Shown here: piece by piece, positions 8,660-18,030 of the stretch
Numbering within the stretch: position 1 is the first letter of the stretch
How the letters are laid out: the number at the start of each line of letters is the position of its first letter
Source: [Clostridium] citroniae WAL-17108
GTDB lineage: Bacteria; Bacillota; Clostridia; Lachnospirales; Lachnospiraceae
Assembly (NCBI RefSeq): GCF_000233455.1
Contig: NZ_JH376425.1
Coordinates: forward strand, 124,001-188,000
Length of the DNA: 64,000 nucleotides
Direction: 5' to 3'
Translations under genes and position numbers: made by a program
The notes under the pieces: model-generated
Databases searched by the model: none
What the model was told of the DNA's origin: nothing
Seen by the model: the letters and a program-made list of their open reading frames with translations, nothing else

Positions 8660-10414
8660 ATGAACAAGAAATTGGGAAAGGTCCTGGCAGCGGCTGCTGC
8701 AGGGGCGGCCGCAGGGGTGGCGGTAAAGAAACTGCGCGACAACAAAAAAGAGCAGGAAGATGCAAGGATATCAGCCATTGAGGAAGCGGTGATGAACAAC
8801 CGGGATTACGGCAGCAGAAAGGCGTATCTGGTTGGCGGAGGCCTGGCAACCATGGCAGCGGCAGCATATTTGGTGAGGGACTGCAAGTTCCCCGGCAAGC
8901 AGATCACCATCTATGAGGGGATGCACATCCTGGGCGGCAGCAATGATGGAATCGGCACACCTGAAAAGGGATTTGTATGCCGCGGCGGCCGTATGCTCAA
9001 CGAGGAGACGTATGAGAATTTCTGGGAGCTGTTTGATTCAATTCCCTCCCTGCGCCAGCCCGGACGCAGTGTGACTGAGGAGATATTGAGCTTTGACCAT
9101 GCCCATCCCACCTGCGCAAAGGCAAGGCTGGTGGATAAGGACGGCGTGATACAGGATGTAAAATCCATGGGCTTTAACCAGGCGGACCGCATGGCTCTGC
9201 TGAAGCTTCTTCTCACAGATGAGAAAAAGCTGGATAACCTGACCATTCAGGACTGGTTTAAGGAAACCCCTCATATGTTTGAAACCAATTTCTGGTATAT
9301 GTGGCAGACCACCTTTGCATTCCAGAAATGGAGCAGCCTTTATGAGTTCCGTAGGTACATGAACCGTATGATTTTTGAATTCAGCCGTATTGAGACGCTG
9401 GAGGGCGTGACAAGAACACCCCTGAACCAGTATGACAGCGTGATCCGTCCGCTGGAAGCCTACCTGAGAAAGGCAGGGGTTACCTTTGTGGAGAACTGCG
9501 AGGTGACGGATATTGATTTTGAGGATGGCCATGGCATTACGGCAAAGACCCTGTATCTGAAGCGCAGGGTGGAGAACACGGATGATATGGGAGAGAACGG
9601 GGAAGCTGCTGCAAAGGATTCCTACGTGTTTGAGACGGTCGCCCTGAACAGCAACGATATCTGTATCATGACCAACGCGTGCATGACGGACAGCGCTACT
9701 CTGGGAGATTTCCACACACCAGCGCCAATGCCTGTGCAAAAGCCTATCAGCGGTGAATTGTGGGCCAAGGTTGCGGCAAAGAAGCCTGGACTGGGAAATC
9801 CGGAGCCGTTTTTTACAAAGCCTCATGAGACCAACTGGCTCAGCTTTACGGTTACTTGTAAGGGAGATGCCATGCTTAAGGTCATTGAAGAATTTACCGG
9901 AAATGTACCGGGCAGCGGTGCCCTTATGACATTTAAGGATTCCAGCTGGCTGATGAGCAGTGTGGTTGCAGCACAGCCTCACTTTGTAAACCAGCCCATG
10001 GACACCACCATTTTCTGGGGTTATGGTCTGTATACCGATGCGGTGGGAGATTATGTAAAGAAACCAATGAAGGATTGTACAGGTCAGGAGCTGCTGAACG
10101 AATATCTCCATCACCTGCATATTCCGGAGGATCAGATTGCGGAACTGATGAAGACGGTTATCAATGTGATCCCATGCTATATGCCATATGTGGATGCCCA
10201 GTTTGAGCCGCGCAAATACAGTGACAGGCCGCAGGTGATTCCGGCAGGCTCCACCAACTTTGCGATGGTGAGCCAGTTTGTGGAGATTCCGGACGACATG
10301 GTATTCACAGAGGAATATTCTGTGCGTGCCGCAAGAACTGCTGTGTATGGTCTTCTGGATGTGAAAAAAACGTCTGCCCGGTCACACCGTATAACAGGCA
10401 GCCAAAGATTTTAA
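8660..10414 (+). CDS. ohyA: Oleate hydratase (FAD-dependent fatty-acid double-bond hydratase)
   Basis: A 584-residue member of the oleate hydratase (myosin cross-reactive antigen) family, which adds water to cis-9 or cis-12 double bonds of unsaturated fatty acids and so detoxifies them. The dinucleotide-binding motif is AYLVGGGLATMAAAAYL (about residues 55-71), followed by the conserved ITIYEGMHILGGSNDG. An alanine-rich hydrophobic stretch of about 15 residues followed by a basic, highly charged segment precedes the FAD motif and could associate with the membrane. The ATG at 8660 is 8 nt from AAGGAAGG; ATG 8654 is too close to it. It stands alone as a monocistronic unit. Confidence 0.93.
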   Translation: MNKKLGKVLAAAAAGAAAGVAVKKLRDNKKEQEDARISAIEEAVMNNRDYGSRKAYLVGGGLATMAAAAYLVRDCKFPGKQITIYEGMHILGGSNDGIGTPEKGFVCRGGRMLNEETYENFWELFDSIPSLRQPGRSVTEEILSFDHAHPTCAKARLVDKDGVIQDVKSMGFNQADRMALLKLLLTDEKKLDNLTIQDWFKETPHMFETNFWYMWQTTFAFQKWSSLYEFRRYMNRMIFEFSRIETLEGVTRTPLNQYDSVIRPLEAYLRKAGVTFVENCEVTDIDFEDGHGITAKTLYLKRRVENTDDMGENGEAAAKDSYVFETVALNSNDICIMTNACMTDSATLGDFHTPAPMPVQKPISGELWAKVAAKKPGLGNPEPFFTKPHETNWLSFTVTCKGDAMLKVIEEFTGNVPGSGALMTFKDSSWLMSSVVAAQPHFVNQPMDTTIFWGYGLYTDAVGDYVKKPMKDCTGQELLNEYLHHLHIPEDQIAELMKTVINVIPCYMPYVDAQFEPRKYSDRPQVIPAGSTNFAMVSQFVEIPDDMVFTEEYSVRAARTAVYGLLDVKKTSARSHRITGSQRF

Positions 10415-10450
10415 TGAAAGCTCTTAAAAAGGCATATCTTTAAAAATAAC

Positions 10451-10482
10451 GGACAGAGTTGGCACATAGCCGGACTCTGTCC
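10451..10482 (+). other. Hairpin after ohyA, terminator without U-tract
   Basis: GGACAGAGT pairs with ACTCTGTCC across a 14-nt loop. No T-run follows, so intrinsic termination is doubtful; it may be an mRNA end stabiliser. Confidence 0.4.
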
Positions 10483-10511
10483 GGATTAGTCTGAGGGGAG
10501 AATCAGCAGAT

Positions 10512-10910
10512 ATGATATTCATAGGAGGAATCAGCCAGGGACGGAAGATCCTGAATTATGTGAAGACCGTGATCTGTGACCGGTGCGGCAGATACGGACG
10601 GTACGAGGTGTTCATGACGTATATGTATTTCAGTTTCTTCTTTATTCCCTTATTCAAGTGGAATAAAAAGTTTTATGTTAAAATGTCCTGCTGTGATGCG
10701 GTGTATGAGCTGGACCAGGAGGTGGGCAAGGCCCTGCTCCGCGGCCGGCAGGTGGATATTACCCAGTCGGACCTGACGCTGGTCCAGGAGGGAAACAGGA
10801 GAAGTACTTACAAGGATGGGGCCTATAAGGTATGGAAAAAATGTGTCCGGTGCGGATATGAGACAGAGGAGGATTTTGAATACTGTCCCAAGTGCGGAGG
10901 AAGACTGTAG
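10512..10910 (+). CDS. Small zinc-ribbon membrane-associated protein, function unknown
   Basis: A 132-residue protein with two Cys pairs: CDRCG near residue 21, and CVRCG paired with CPKCG at the C-terminus, the latter a classic double CxxC zinc ribbon. An aromatic hydrophobic stretch (MTYMYFSFFFIPLF) follows the first pair and could lie in the membrane. This matches zinc-ribbon domain proteins common in Clostridia with no assigned function. AGGGGAG lies upstream of the ATG. A terminator follows in the next gap. Confidence 0.7.
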   Translation: MIFIGGISQGRKILNYVKTVICDRCGRYGRYEVFMTYMYFSFFFIPLFKWNKKFYVKMSCCDAVYELDQEVGKALLRGRQVDITQSDLTLVQEGNRRSTYKDGAYKVWKKCVRCGYETEEDFEYCPKCGGRL

Positions 10911-10976
10911 GGGAGACGGATGGTACATACCCTTAAGGGGCAAGTGACCTGTTCTCATTCATATTAAACGATAAAA

Positions 10977-11032
10977 GATTTTGCACAGCAGATTGATGAC
11001 ATGCTCATTGTCTGTGGTGCAAAATTTTTTTG
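10977..11032 (+). terminator. Rho-independent terminator
   Basis: A long stem pairs ATTTTGCAC-type sequence at 10978 with GTGCAAAAT at about 11017 and ends in seven Ts. It separates the zinc-ribbon gene from the ugp operon. Confidence 0.8.
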
Positions 11033-11121
11033 TTTTACCATCATTTTACCAAATCCGCCTTTTTGATTTTACCGGCGCCATTTAAAATTGAATGGTAGAT
11101 TACAGATAGGAAGGAACAAAA

Positions 11122-12234
11122 ATGTCTGATATATCATTGGTAAATGTTTGTAAAACCTATAAGAACGGTTACAGTGCGGTGAAGGATTTTAATCTGGATA
11201 TCAGGGATAAGGAGCTGATCATTTTTGTGGGGCCCTCTGGCTGCGGAAAGTCCACTACCCTGAGGATGATCGCGGGACTGGAAGAAATTTCTTCCGGTGA
11301 ACTGTGGATCGACAACTGCCTGATGAACATGGTGGAGCCGAAGAACAGGGATCTGTCCATGGTATTCCAAAATTACGCCCTGTATCCCCATATGACGGTG
11401 TATGAGAATATGGCCTTTGGACTGAAGGTACATAAAACTCCGGCGGCAGAGATCCAACGGCGGGTCAGGGAGGCGGCGGATATACTGGAGATCGGCCATC
11501 TTCTGGACCGGAAGCCGGAGGCACTGTCAGGCGGACAGAAGCAGAGGGTGGCGATCGGAAGTGTGATCGTGAGAAAGCCTAAGGCCTATCTGATGGATGA
11601 ACCCCTGTCCAATCTGGATGCCAAACTCCGGTCCCAGATGCGGGTTGAGATCGCCAAGCTCCATAAGCAGCTGGATGCCACGATTATCTATGTAACCCAT
11701 GATCAGGTGGAGGCCATGACCTTGGGAACCAGGATCGTGGTCATGAAAGAGGGGATGATCCAGCAGGTGGCTCCGCCGGCGGAATTGTATCAAAATCCCG
11801 TGAACCAATTTGTGGCCGGATTTATCGGTTCCCCATCCATGAACTTTCTGGACAGCCAGGCAGTGGTTTTTGATAAAATGCTGTGGCTGGAAGGAAATGG
11901 GTGGCGGCTTCAGCTACCGTCCGTATTGAGTAAAAGGCTGCTGAGAGGAGGCTATGCAGGAAAAAATATCACCCTTGGCATAAGGGCAGAGGACCTTCAC
12001 CAGGAGGGGGAAGGTGATTCCTTTTTACAGGTGGATGTGCGGGTCAGGGAAATGCTGGGCTCGGAGGTACTGCTCCACGGGGATACATGCGGACAGGGAA
12101 CGGTGGAACATGTATCCGCCAAGCTGCCGCCTTCCTGTACTGCAAAGGCCGGAGACCGGATACGTCTTTATGCGGATATGGACCGCATCAAGTTATTTGA
12201 CAGGGGAACCGAAGAAAATATTCTGTATGTTTAG
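11122..12234 (+). CDS. ugpC: Sugar/glycerol-phosphate ABC transporter ATPase (UgpC/MsmK family)
   Basis: A 370-residue ATPase of the CUT1 carbohydrate importer group. Walker A is GPSGCGKST, the signature is LSGGQKQR, Walker B is AYLMDEPLSNLDA and the switch His is in YVTHDQVEAMTL. A C-terminal OB-like regulatory domain follows FIGSPSMNFL. It energises uptake through the two permeases encoded next. The permease, binding-protein and glycerophosphodiesterase genes that follow favour a glycerol-3-phosphate or glycerophosphodiester substrate, but these ATPases often serve several transporters. AGGAAGG lies upstream of the ATG. Confidence 0.93.
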   Translation: MSDISLVNVCKTYKNGYSAVKDFNLDIRDKELIIFVGPSGCGKSTTLRMIAGLEEISSGELWIDNCLMNMVEPKNRDLSMVFQNYALYPHMTVYENMAFGLKVHKTPAAEIQRRVREAADILEIGHLLDRKPEALSGGQKQRVAIGSVIVRKPKAYLMDEPLSNLDAKLRSQMRVEIAKLHKQLDATIIYVTHDQVEAMTLGTRIVVMKEGMIQQVAPPAELYQNPVNQFVAGFIGSPSMNFLDSQAVVFDKMLWLEGNGWRLQLPSVLSKRLLRGGYAGKNITLGIRAEDLHQEGEGDSFLQVDVRVREMLGSEVLLHGDTCGQGTVEHVSAKLPPSCTAKAGDRIRLYADMDRIKLFDRGTEENILYV

Positions 12235-12244
12235 GAGTCTTGCC

Positions 12245-13111
12245 ATGAAAGGACAGTCGTTTACAAAGAAAACAGGGCCTTATGTTTATACGTTGCCCGC
12301 ACTTTTGGTGTTTGCCGTATTTCTTTTTTATCCTTTTTTTAAAACTATTTATCTCAGCCTTTATAAGACAAATAAGATGGGCCAGGCCAAATTGTTTGTA
12401 GGTCTGGGAAATTATGTGGAGCTTTTTACATCCAAATCATTTTTTAACAGCCTGGCAGTTACATTGGCCTTTGTGGTGATCGTGGTGGCGGGCAGTATGA
12501 TACTGGGCCTTTTGTCCGCAATGCTGTGCAACCGTTCATTTCCGGGGATCCGGGTGTTCAGCACGGCTTACGCTCTGCCCATGGCAATTGCCTCCAGTTC
12601 CGCGGCCATGATCTTCAGGATCATGCTGCATCCTTCCATCGGCATTGTGAACAAACTGCTGGGACTGGATATCAATTGGGTCAATGATCCCAAATACGCC
12701 CTGGTGTGTGTGGCCCTTCTCACAGCGTGGCTGAACAGCGGAATTAATTTTCTGTATTTTTCCGCGGGCCTGAGCAATATTGACGAGAGTATCTACGAGA
12801 GGGCCTCTGTGGATGGGGCGGGTGAAGTGCAGAAGTTTTTCCGGCTTACCCTGCCGGGTCTGAGTCCCATTATGTTCTACACATTGGTAGTGAATATCAT
12901 CCAGGCATTCCAGGCATTTGGACAGGTGAAGATCCTGACAAAGGGAGGGCCTGGGGAATCCACCAACCTGATCGTATACTCCATTTACAGGGATGCATTT
13001 TTTAATTACAGGTTTGGCAGCGCAGCGGCTCAGTCCGTTATCCTGTTTGCCATCATTATGGCACTGACGCTGGTGATGTTTAAAGTTGAAAAAAGGGGGG
13101 TCAGCTATTGA
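12245..13111 (+). CDS. ugpA: ABC transporter permease, UgpA-like
   Basis: A 288-residue inner-membrane permease with about six predicted helices. The EAA loop that docks on the ATPase is readable as ERASVDGAGEVQKFFRLTLP. It forms the translocation pore with the UgpE-like partner. The ATG at 12245 follows TTAGGAG, 10 nt after the ATPase stop. A longer in-frame reading from 12014 lies inside ugpC and is rejected. The gene overlaps the next one at TGATG. Confidence 0.9.
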   Translation: MKGQSFTKKTGPYVYTLPALLVFAVFLFYPFFKTIYLSLYKTNKMGQAKLFVGLGNYVELFTSKSFFNSLAVTLAFVVIVVAGSMILGLLSAMLCNRSFPGIRVFSTAYALPMAIASSSAAMIFRIMLHPSIGIVNKLLGLDINWVNDPKYALVCVALLTAWLNSGINFLYFSAGLSNIDESIYERASVDGAGEVQKFFRLTLPGLSPIMFYTLVVNIIQAFQAFGQVKILTKGGPGESTNLIVYSIYRDAFFNYRFGSAAAQSVILFAIIMALTLVMFKVEKRGVSY

Positions 13112-14022
13112 TGGACCAGACACTTGTGATCAGAAGGACCGGTGAGATTGACCGGGAACAGATTGTAAAAATGCAGGAGGCGGCAAACCGCAGAGCGCTT
13201 TTGATCAGAAGAAGCAGGACGATCCTGCTGGTTGTGCTCAATCTTGCTGTTTCGCTGTTTGTGCTGCTGCCGCTTCTGTACGCGGTGAGTGTGGCGTTCA
13301 TGCCATCCAGTGAGCTGTTTACAACGGAAATGAACCTGGTACCCAAGGCGCCCACGTTTGAAAATTTCCGGCAGGCCCTGGTAAAAGTGCCCCTGGCCAG
13401 GTTTGTGTTCAACTCATTTTTGGTTGCGGGCCTTATCACCCTGGGACAGATCATATCCTGCTCCCTGGCGGCATTTTTATTTTCCTTTCTGGAGTTTAAG
13501 GGAAAGGAGATCCTGTTCATGCTGGTAATGGCCACCATGATGATACCCGGGGAAGCCACCATTATATCCAATTACCTGACGGTAAGCAGTTTTAACTGGC
13601 TGGATTCCTACCAGGTGTTGATTGTGCCCTATCTTACATCGGCCATGGGCATTTTCCTGTTCCGCCAGTTTTATAAGTCATTTCCCATATCACTGTACGA
13701 GTCTGCCAGGATAGACGGATGCACCAATCTGCGCTTTATATTCAGGATCCTGCTGCCTCTTACAAAGTCGGCCATTGGGGCCATGGCAGTATACACGTTT
13801 ATCAATGCCTGGAATATGTATATGTGGCCCCTGCTGGTCACCGGATCCAATGAAATGCGCACGGTACAGATCGGTATCAGCATGCTGAACAATGAGGACG
13901 CCCAGTCCATTACACTGATGATCGCAGGGGTTGTACTGGTCATCATACCGTCCATTGCCATTTTCATTGCAGGTCAGAAGCAGCTGATCAGAGGAATGTT
14001 TTCAGGGGCGGTTAAGGGTTAG
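13111..14022 (+). CDS. ugpE: ABC transporter permease, UgpE-like
   Basis: A 303-residue second permease of the same importer, with hydrophobic helices and the EAA loop ESARIDGCTNLRFIFRILLP. The start overlaps the ugpA stop codon (TGATG), implying translational coupling. The binding protein follows after an 85-nt gap containing a hairpin. Confidence 0.9.
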   Translation: MDQTLVIRRTGEIDREQIVKMQEAANRRALLIRRSRTILLVVLNLAVSLFVLLPLLYAVSVAFMPSSELFTTEMNLVPKAPTFENFRQALVKVPLARFVFNSFLVAGLITLGQIISCSLAAFLFSFLEFKGKEILFMLVMATMMIPGEATIISNYLTVSSFNWLDSYQVLIVPYLTSAMGIFLFRQFYKSFPISLYESARIDGCTNLRFIFRILLPLTKSAIGAMAVYTFINAWNMYMWPLLVTGSNEMRTVQIGISMLNNEDAQSITLMIAGVVLVIIPSIAIFIAGQKQLIRGMFSGAVKG

Positions 14023-14047
14023 GTATGTTATGCAGTTATTGAAGCAT

Positions 14048-14069
14048 GCCTCCGCAACACGCCGGAGGC
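14048..14069 (+). other. Intercistronic hairpin before the binding-protein gene
   Basis: GCCTCCG pairs perfectly with CGGAGGC over an 8-nt loop. Such hairpins between permease and binding-protein genes often set different mRNA levels; no T-run follows, so full termination is unlikely. Confidence 0.55.
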
Positions 14070-14107
14070 TGCATATAAAATTATTAGAATCGGAGGAATG
14101 ATTGATC

Positions 14108-15556
14108 ATGAAAAAAACATGGATGGTATCAGCAACAGCAGGGGTTCTGGCCGCCGCCTTATTATGCGGCTGCGGTGCACCGGCTGCAACGGCAGGCAGT
14201 GGGGGAAGCCAGGCAGGAGGACAGTCAGTGGAAGGACAGTCATCAGAAGGACAGTCAGCAGCACAGCCAGCGGCACAGAACACCCAGGGGGCAGCTGGCC
14301 AGGCCGGGGGAAAGAAAGCCGCAGAGGGGACTGCCATCACGTTCTGGCATTCCATGGGCGGTGTGAACGGGGAAGCCCTGGATTATCTTGTGAGTCAGTT
14401 TAATGAAAAAAATGAGCTGGGCATCAAGGTGGAAGCCCAGTACCAGGGAGAGTATGATGATGCCATCAACAAGCTGAAAAGCGCTCAGATCGGCAACATG
14501 GGAGCTGATCTGGTGCAGATTTATGATATCGGCACACGGTTTATGATCGATTCGGGCTGGGTCATCCCCATGCAGGAGCTGATTGATGGGGATGGCTGGG
14601 ATAAATCAGTGATTGAACCCAATATTGCCGCGTATTATACTGTAGATGAGAAGCTGTATTCCATGCCCTTTAATTCTTCCACGCCCCTTCTCTACTACAA
14701 TAAGGACATGTTTGAAAAGGCCGGGATATCAAAGGTTCCGGAAAGCCTTGGGGAGATTGCGGACGCAGCGGACGCCCTGGTGCAAAAGGGCGGTGCAGGG
14801 GAACCGATCTCCCTGGGGATTTACGGATGGTTTTTTGAGCAGTTCACCTGCAAACAGGGGCTTAGCTATGTGAATAACGGCAATGGAAGGCAGGGTGCTG
14901 CCACTGCGGTGGAATTTGACCAAAATGGAGCTGCTGTCAATACGTTGACCGTGTGGAAGGACCTGTACGATAAGGGATATGCGCCCATCGTGGGGAGGGG
15001 AGGCGATTCCGGGCTGGCTGATTTCAGTTCGGGAAAATCCGCAATGACGTTGGGGTCCACGGCTTCCCTCAAGCAGATCCTGGAGGATGTAAACGGCAAG
15101 TTTGAAGTCGGTACCGCCTATTTTCCAAAGGTAAATCCTGAGGACAAGGGCGGCGTCTCCATCGGAGGAGCTTCCCTGTGGGCGCTGAACAATGAGGATG
15201 AGGCGAAAAAAGCTGCCACATGGGAGTTTGTGAAATACCTTGTATCCCCTGAGAGCCAGGCGTACTGGAACGCCCAGACCGGATATTTCCCGGTGACCAC
15301 GGCTGCCCATGAGGAACCTGTATTTAAGGAGAACCTGGAGAAATATCCCCAGTTTGGAACCGCCATTGACCAGCTTCACGATTCCACTCCGGAATCCGCA
15401 GGTGCGCTTATAAGCGTATTCCCTGAGGCCAGACAGGTGGTGGAGACAGAGATTGAGAACATGCTGAACAACCATATCAGTCCCCAGGATACGGCTGCCA
15501 ATATGGCAAAGCAGATCAACAAGGCAATTGAGGAATATAATCTGCTAAATGAGTGA
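14108..15556 (+). CDS. ugpB: Extracellular solute-binding lipoprotein, UgpB-like
   Basis: A 482-residue family-1 binding protein. The signal peptide ends in a lipobox with Cys22 (LLCGC), so it is anchored on the outer face of the membrane. A low-complexity Gln/Ser/Gly linker (about residues 30-62) contains three 15-nt repeats encoding GQSxE-like pentads. The mature domain starts near AITFWHSMGG and contains YNKDMFEKAGI, a typical stretch of this fold. It captures the substrate for the UgpAEC transporter; the diesterase that follows suggests glycerol-3-phosphate or glycerophosphodiesters. The ATG at 14108 is 10 nt from GGAGGA. Confidence 0.88.
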   Translation: MKKTWMVSATAGVLAAALLCGCGAPAATAGSGGSQAGGQSVEGQSSEGQSAAQPAAQNTQGAAGQAGGKKAAEGTAITFWHSMGGVNGEALDYLVSQFNEKNELGIKVEAQYQGEYDDAINKLKSAQIGNMGADLVQIYDIGTRFMIDSGWVIPMQELIDGDGWDKSVIEPNIAAYYTVDEKLYSMPFNSSTPLLYYNKDMFEKAGISKVPESLGEIADAADALVQKGGAGEPISLGIYGWFFEQFTCKQGLSYVNNGNGRQGAATAVEFDQNGAAVNTLTVWKDLYDKGYAPIVGRGGDSGLADFSSGKSAMTLGSTASLKQILEDVNGKFEVGTAYFPKVNPEDKGGVSIGGASLWALNNEDEAKKAATWEFVKYLVSPESQAYWNAQTGYFPVTTAAHEEPVFKENLEKYPQFGTAIDQLHDSTPESAGALISVFPEARQVVETEIENMLNNHISPQDTAANMAKQINKAIEEYNLLNE

Positions 15557-15605
15557 TAATAGTTGTATTGTGACGCGGTCACATGGATGAAAGGGGTTTG
15601 GAAAT

Positions 15606-16340
15606 ATGAAAACACAGGTTTGGGCCCACAGGGGCGCATCCGCCTATGCGCCGGAAAACACATTGGAGGCATTTTCGCTGGCAGCAGAGCAGGGGGCGGA
15701 CGGGGTGGAGCTGGATGTGCAGCTGACCCGGGACCATCAGCTGGTAGTAGCCCATGATGAGACCATAGACAGGGTGAGTGACGGATTTGGTTATATTAAG
15801 GATCACACCCTGAGCCAGCTGAAAAAACTGCATTTTAACAAACTGTTTCCGGAGTACCGCCAAGCTTCCATCCCTACCTTAAGGGAGGTCTATGAACTTT
15901 TAAAACCCACGGGGCTGGTCATCAATGTGGAACTGAAAACAGGGATCGTCCGGTATGAAGGGATTGAAGAAGAGGCGCTTTCACTGGCCGCTGAGATGGG
16001 GATGAAGGACAGGATCATTTACTCCTCCTTCTACCATCCAAGCCTTGTTAGGCTCAGGGAATTGGACCCCTCTGTATATACCGGCCTGCTGTATTCGGAC
16101 GGCTGGCTGGACGTGGCCTCCTATGGAAGGAACAGGGTCCATGTAAATGCCCTCCACCCTGCCTTGTACCATATGCAGGATAAGGATCTGGTCCCCGCTG
16201 CCATGGCCTGGGAGTTAGGGCTCCATGTGTGGACCGTCAATGAAGAACCCCATATGGAAATGCTGGTAAAACAGGGCATAGAGGCCATTATTACAAATAA
16301 ACCCGATTTGTGCCGGTCCGTGGTTGACCGGATGGGGTGA
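15606..16340 (+). CDS. ugpQ: Glycerophosphodiester phosphodiesterase
   Basis: A 244-residue GDPD-family TIM-barrel enzyme that hydrolyses glycerophosphodiesters to glycerol-3-phosphate and an alcohol. The signature HRGASAYAPENT (catalytic His and Arg) lies near the N-terminus, followed by ADGVELDVQLTRD (metal-binding Glu and Asp) and VVAHDETIDR (second catalytic His). There is no signal peptide, so it acts in the cytoplasm on imported substrate. It lies 49 nt after the binding-protein gene, on the same strand, as in ugp operons of other bacteria. Confidence 0.93.
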   Translation: MKTQVWAHRGASAYAPENTLEAFSLAAEQGADGVELDVQLTRDHQLVVAHDETIDRVSDGFGYIKDHTLSQLKKLHFNKLFPEYRQASIPTLREVYELLKPTGLVINVELKTGIVRYEGIEEEALSLAAEMGMKDRIIYSSFYHPSLVRLRELDPSVYTGLLYSDGWLDVASYGRNRVHVNALHPALYHMQDKDLVPAAMAWELGLHVWTVNEEPHMEMLVKQGIEAIITNKPDLCRSVVDRMG

Positions 16341-16353
16341 AAGGATTGGTTGA

Positions 16354-17205
16354 ATGGTAAAATTAGTGGCAGTTGATATGGACGGCACTCTGCTGGGCCC
16401 GGATGGGCATATATCCGTGCGCAATGCCCATGTGATCCGGTGTATGCAAAATGCAGGCGTAGAGCTGTTGGTATGTACGGGCAGAAGCTATGCGGATGCC
16501 CTGCTGCCTTTGGAGGAAGCCGGGCTGAAGGCAGCGGTCGTATGCATGAACGGGGCATCTGTCTATGACTGGAAAGGACGGCTGATCCATAAACAGGAGC
16601 TTGCCCGGTCCCAGGTGGAACATATACTGGAATGCTGCCGGAACGAGGATGTTATCTTTGATTTTATGACAGACAGGGGGAGCTGCACCATTGCCGGTGA
16701 GGAGGAGTTCAGGGAATGTTTTGAGCGCGATATCCTTCTTCCCATGGCGGAATACTCCTATGAGAATATAAGACGGAGATTTACGCTGATACCGCCCGGT
16801 GAACTGCTTTGCAGGGGATTGGAGTTCTATAAGATATCCGTGATCCATGAATCCCGCCAGGTTCTGGAACAGGTAAAGGAGCGGCTTAAGGCAGTGGAAG
16901 ATCTGGCAGTGGCCTCATCCTTTATCACCAACCTGGAACTAACCCATATTGAGGCCCAGAAGGGCAAGGCCCTGGCCGCCTATGCATCCATGAAGAATAT
17001 ACGGCTGGACCAGGTCATGGCCATAGGTGACAGTGAAAACGACTATTCCATGCTTTCCATGAATCTGAAATATACGGTTGCCATGGGAAATGCCATGGAA
17101 CGCATAAAAAATACAGCCAAATGCCAGACCCGTACCAATGCACAGGACGGGGTGGCCTATGCTATTGAGAATCTGGTCCTGTACAAGGAGGCCGGCAGGG
17201 CGTGA
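16354..17205 (+). CDS. Cof-type HAD-superfamily phosphatase
   Basis: A 283-residue HAD hydrolase of the IIB (Cof) type. Motif I is AVDMDGTLL, motif II is LLVCTGRSY, the motif III Lys is in IEAQKGKALAAY, and motif IV is AIGDSENDYSML. Such enzymes dephosphorylate sugar phosphates or cofactors. It is the last gene of the ugp-like operon, so a role on sugar or glycerol phosphates is plausible but the substrate cannot be read from sequence. It starts 13 nt after the previous stop. Confidence 0.9.
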   Translation: MVKLVAVDMDGTLLGPDGHISVRNAHVIRCMQNAGVELLVCTGRSYADALLPLEEAGLKAAVVCMNGASVYDWKGRLIHKQELARSQVEHILECCRNEDVIFDFMTDRGSCTIAGEEEFRECFERDILLPMAEYSYENIRRRFTLIPPGELLCRGLEFYKISVIHESRQVLEQVKERLKAVEDLAVASSFITNLELTHIEAQKGKALAAYASMKNIRLDQVMAIGDSENDYSMLSMNLKYTVAMGNAMERIKNTAKCQTRTNAQDGVAYAIENLVLYKEAGRA

Positions 17206-17234
17206 CGGAACGTGAGCAAAATTGGCTCAATGCA

Positions 17235-17263
17235 TTGACAAAGCAAATAACCAGTGCTATGCT
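17235..17263 (+). promoter_or_regulatory. Promoter of the thiamine operon
   Basis: TTGACA, 17 bp, TATGCT immediately upstream of the TPP riboswitch. Confidence 0.65.
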
Positions 17264-17268
17264 TATTG

Positions 17269-17425
17269 ACAACAGGGAGCTTGTAAAGCAGGCTGAGAGG
17301 AAGTAATCGAACTTCGACCTATTGTACCTGATTTGGGTAATGCCAACGTAGGGAAATATGCGCCGGTTAATTGATTGTATATCATGGTTCATATCCCACG
17401 GGGTATGGGCCTTTTGTTTTTCATA
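17269..17425 (+). ncRNA. TPP riboswitch (THI element) with terminator platform
   Basis: The conserved pieces are in order: AACAGGGAGC, GGCTGAGAGGAAG, GACC, then TGTACCTGATTTGGGTAATG and CCAACGTAGGGAA. These build the two arms that bind thiamine pyrophosphate. Downstream, CATATCCC-ACG-GGGTATG followed by CCTTTTGTTTTT (about 17391-17421) is a terminator. TPP binding should turn off thiW-thiM-thiE. Confidence 0.93.
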
Positions 17426-17485
17426 TCCAGAAGCGGTCAGAATATCCAGGATCGAGTACACCATAAGATAATGGAGGAAATAAGT

Positions 17486-18022
17486 ATGAAAATGAGTGTT
17501 AAAAAGTTGGCGGTAAGCGCCATGCTGGTGGCTTTGGCAGTGTCACTGTCCAGTTTTGCGATCCCTATCGGAGCGTCCAAATGTTTTCCCATCCAGCACC
17601 TGGCAAATGTGGTTGCAGGCGTGTTCCTCGGCCCGGGGTACGGTGTGGCCATGGCATTCTGCACCTCGCTGATACGCAACCTTATGGGCACGGGAAGCCT
17701 TTTGGCATTTCCGGGAAGCATGATAGGAGCCCTGATCTGCGGCCTGGCGTACCGGTATTCCGGTAAACTGATGCTGGCCTATGCGGGAGAAGTTTTTGGC
17801 ACCGGTATCGTGGGCGGTATCCTGTGCTACCCCGTGGCAACCATGGTCATGGGCAAAGAAGCAGCCATATTCGCCTATGTGATGCCGTTTCTGATGAGCA
17901 CGCTGTGCGGCACTGTGATCGCGGCATTTTTAATCGGGGTGCTGTGCAAGTCCGGGGCATTTAAATATATGAAGCATTTGCTGGATACGGATATCCAGCC
18001 GTCTAAGGCAGTGGGAAAATAA
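17486..18022 (+). CDS. thiW: Thiazole/thiamine precursor ECF transporter S component ThiW
   Basis: A 178-residue membrane protein with about five hydrophobic helices. The N-terminus (KLAVSAMLVALAVSLSSFAI) and the ASKCFPIQHLANVVAGVFLG stretch match ThiW. ThiW is the substrate-binding S component that works with shared EcfT/EcfA units, and by genomic context is assigned hydroxyethylthiazole. A TPP riboswitch in front and thiM-thiE behind support this. The ATG at 17486 is preceded by GGAGGAAA; upstream in-frame starts overlap the riboswitch terminator. Confidence 0.9.
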   Translation: MKMSVKKLAVSAMLVALAVSLSSFAIPIGASKCFPIQHLANVVAGVFLGPGYGVAMAFCTSLIRNLMGTGSLLAFPGSMIGALICGLAYRYSGKLMLAYAGEVFGTGIVGGILCYPVATMVMGKEAAIFAYVMPFLMSTLCGTVIAAFLIGVLCKSGAFKYMKHLLDTDIQPSKAVGK

Positions 18023-18030
18023 ATACCGGT

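Noticed and set aside
10451-10482. Strong terminator after ohyA
   Set aside because: The stem is good but no T-run follows, so listed only as a hairpin.
12014-12244. Longer N-terminus of the UgpA permease
   Set aside because: It lies inside ugpC in another frame; ATG 12245 has a ribosome site.
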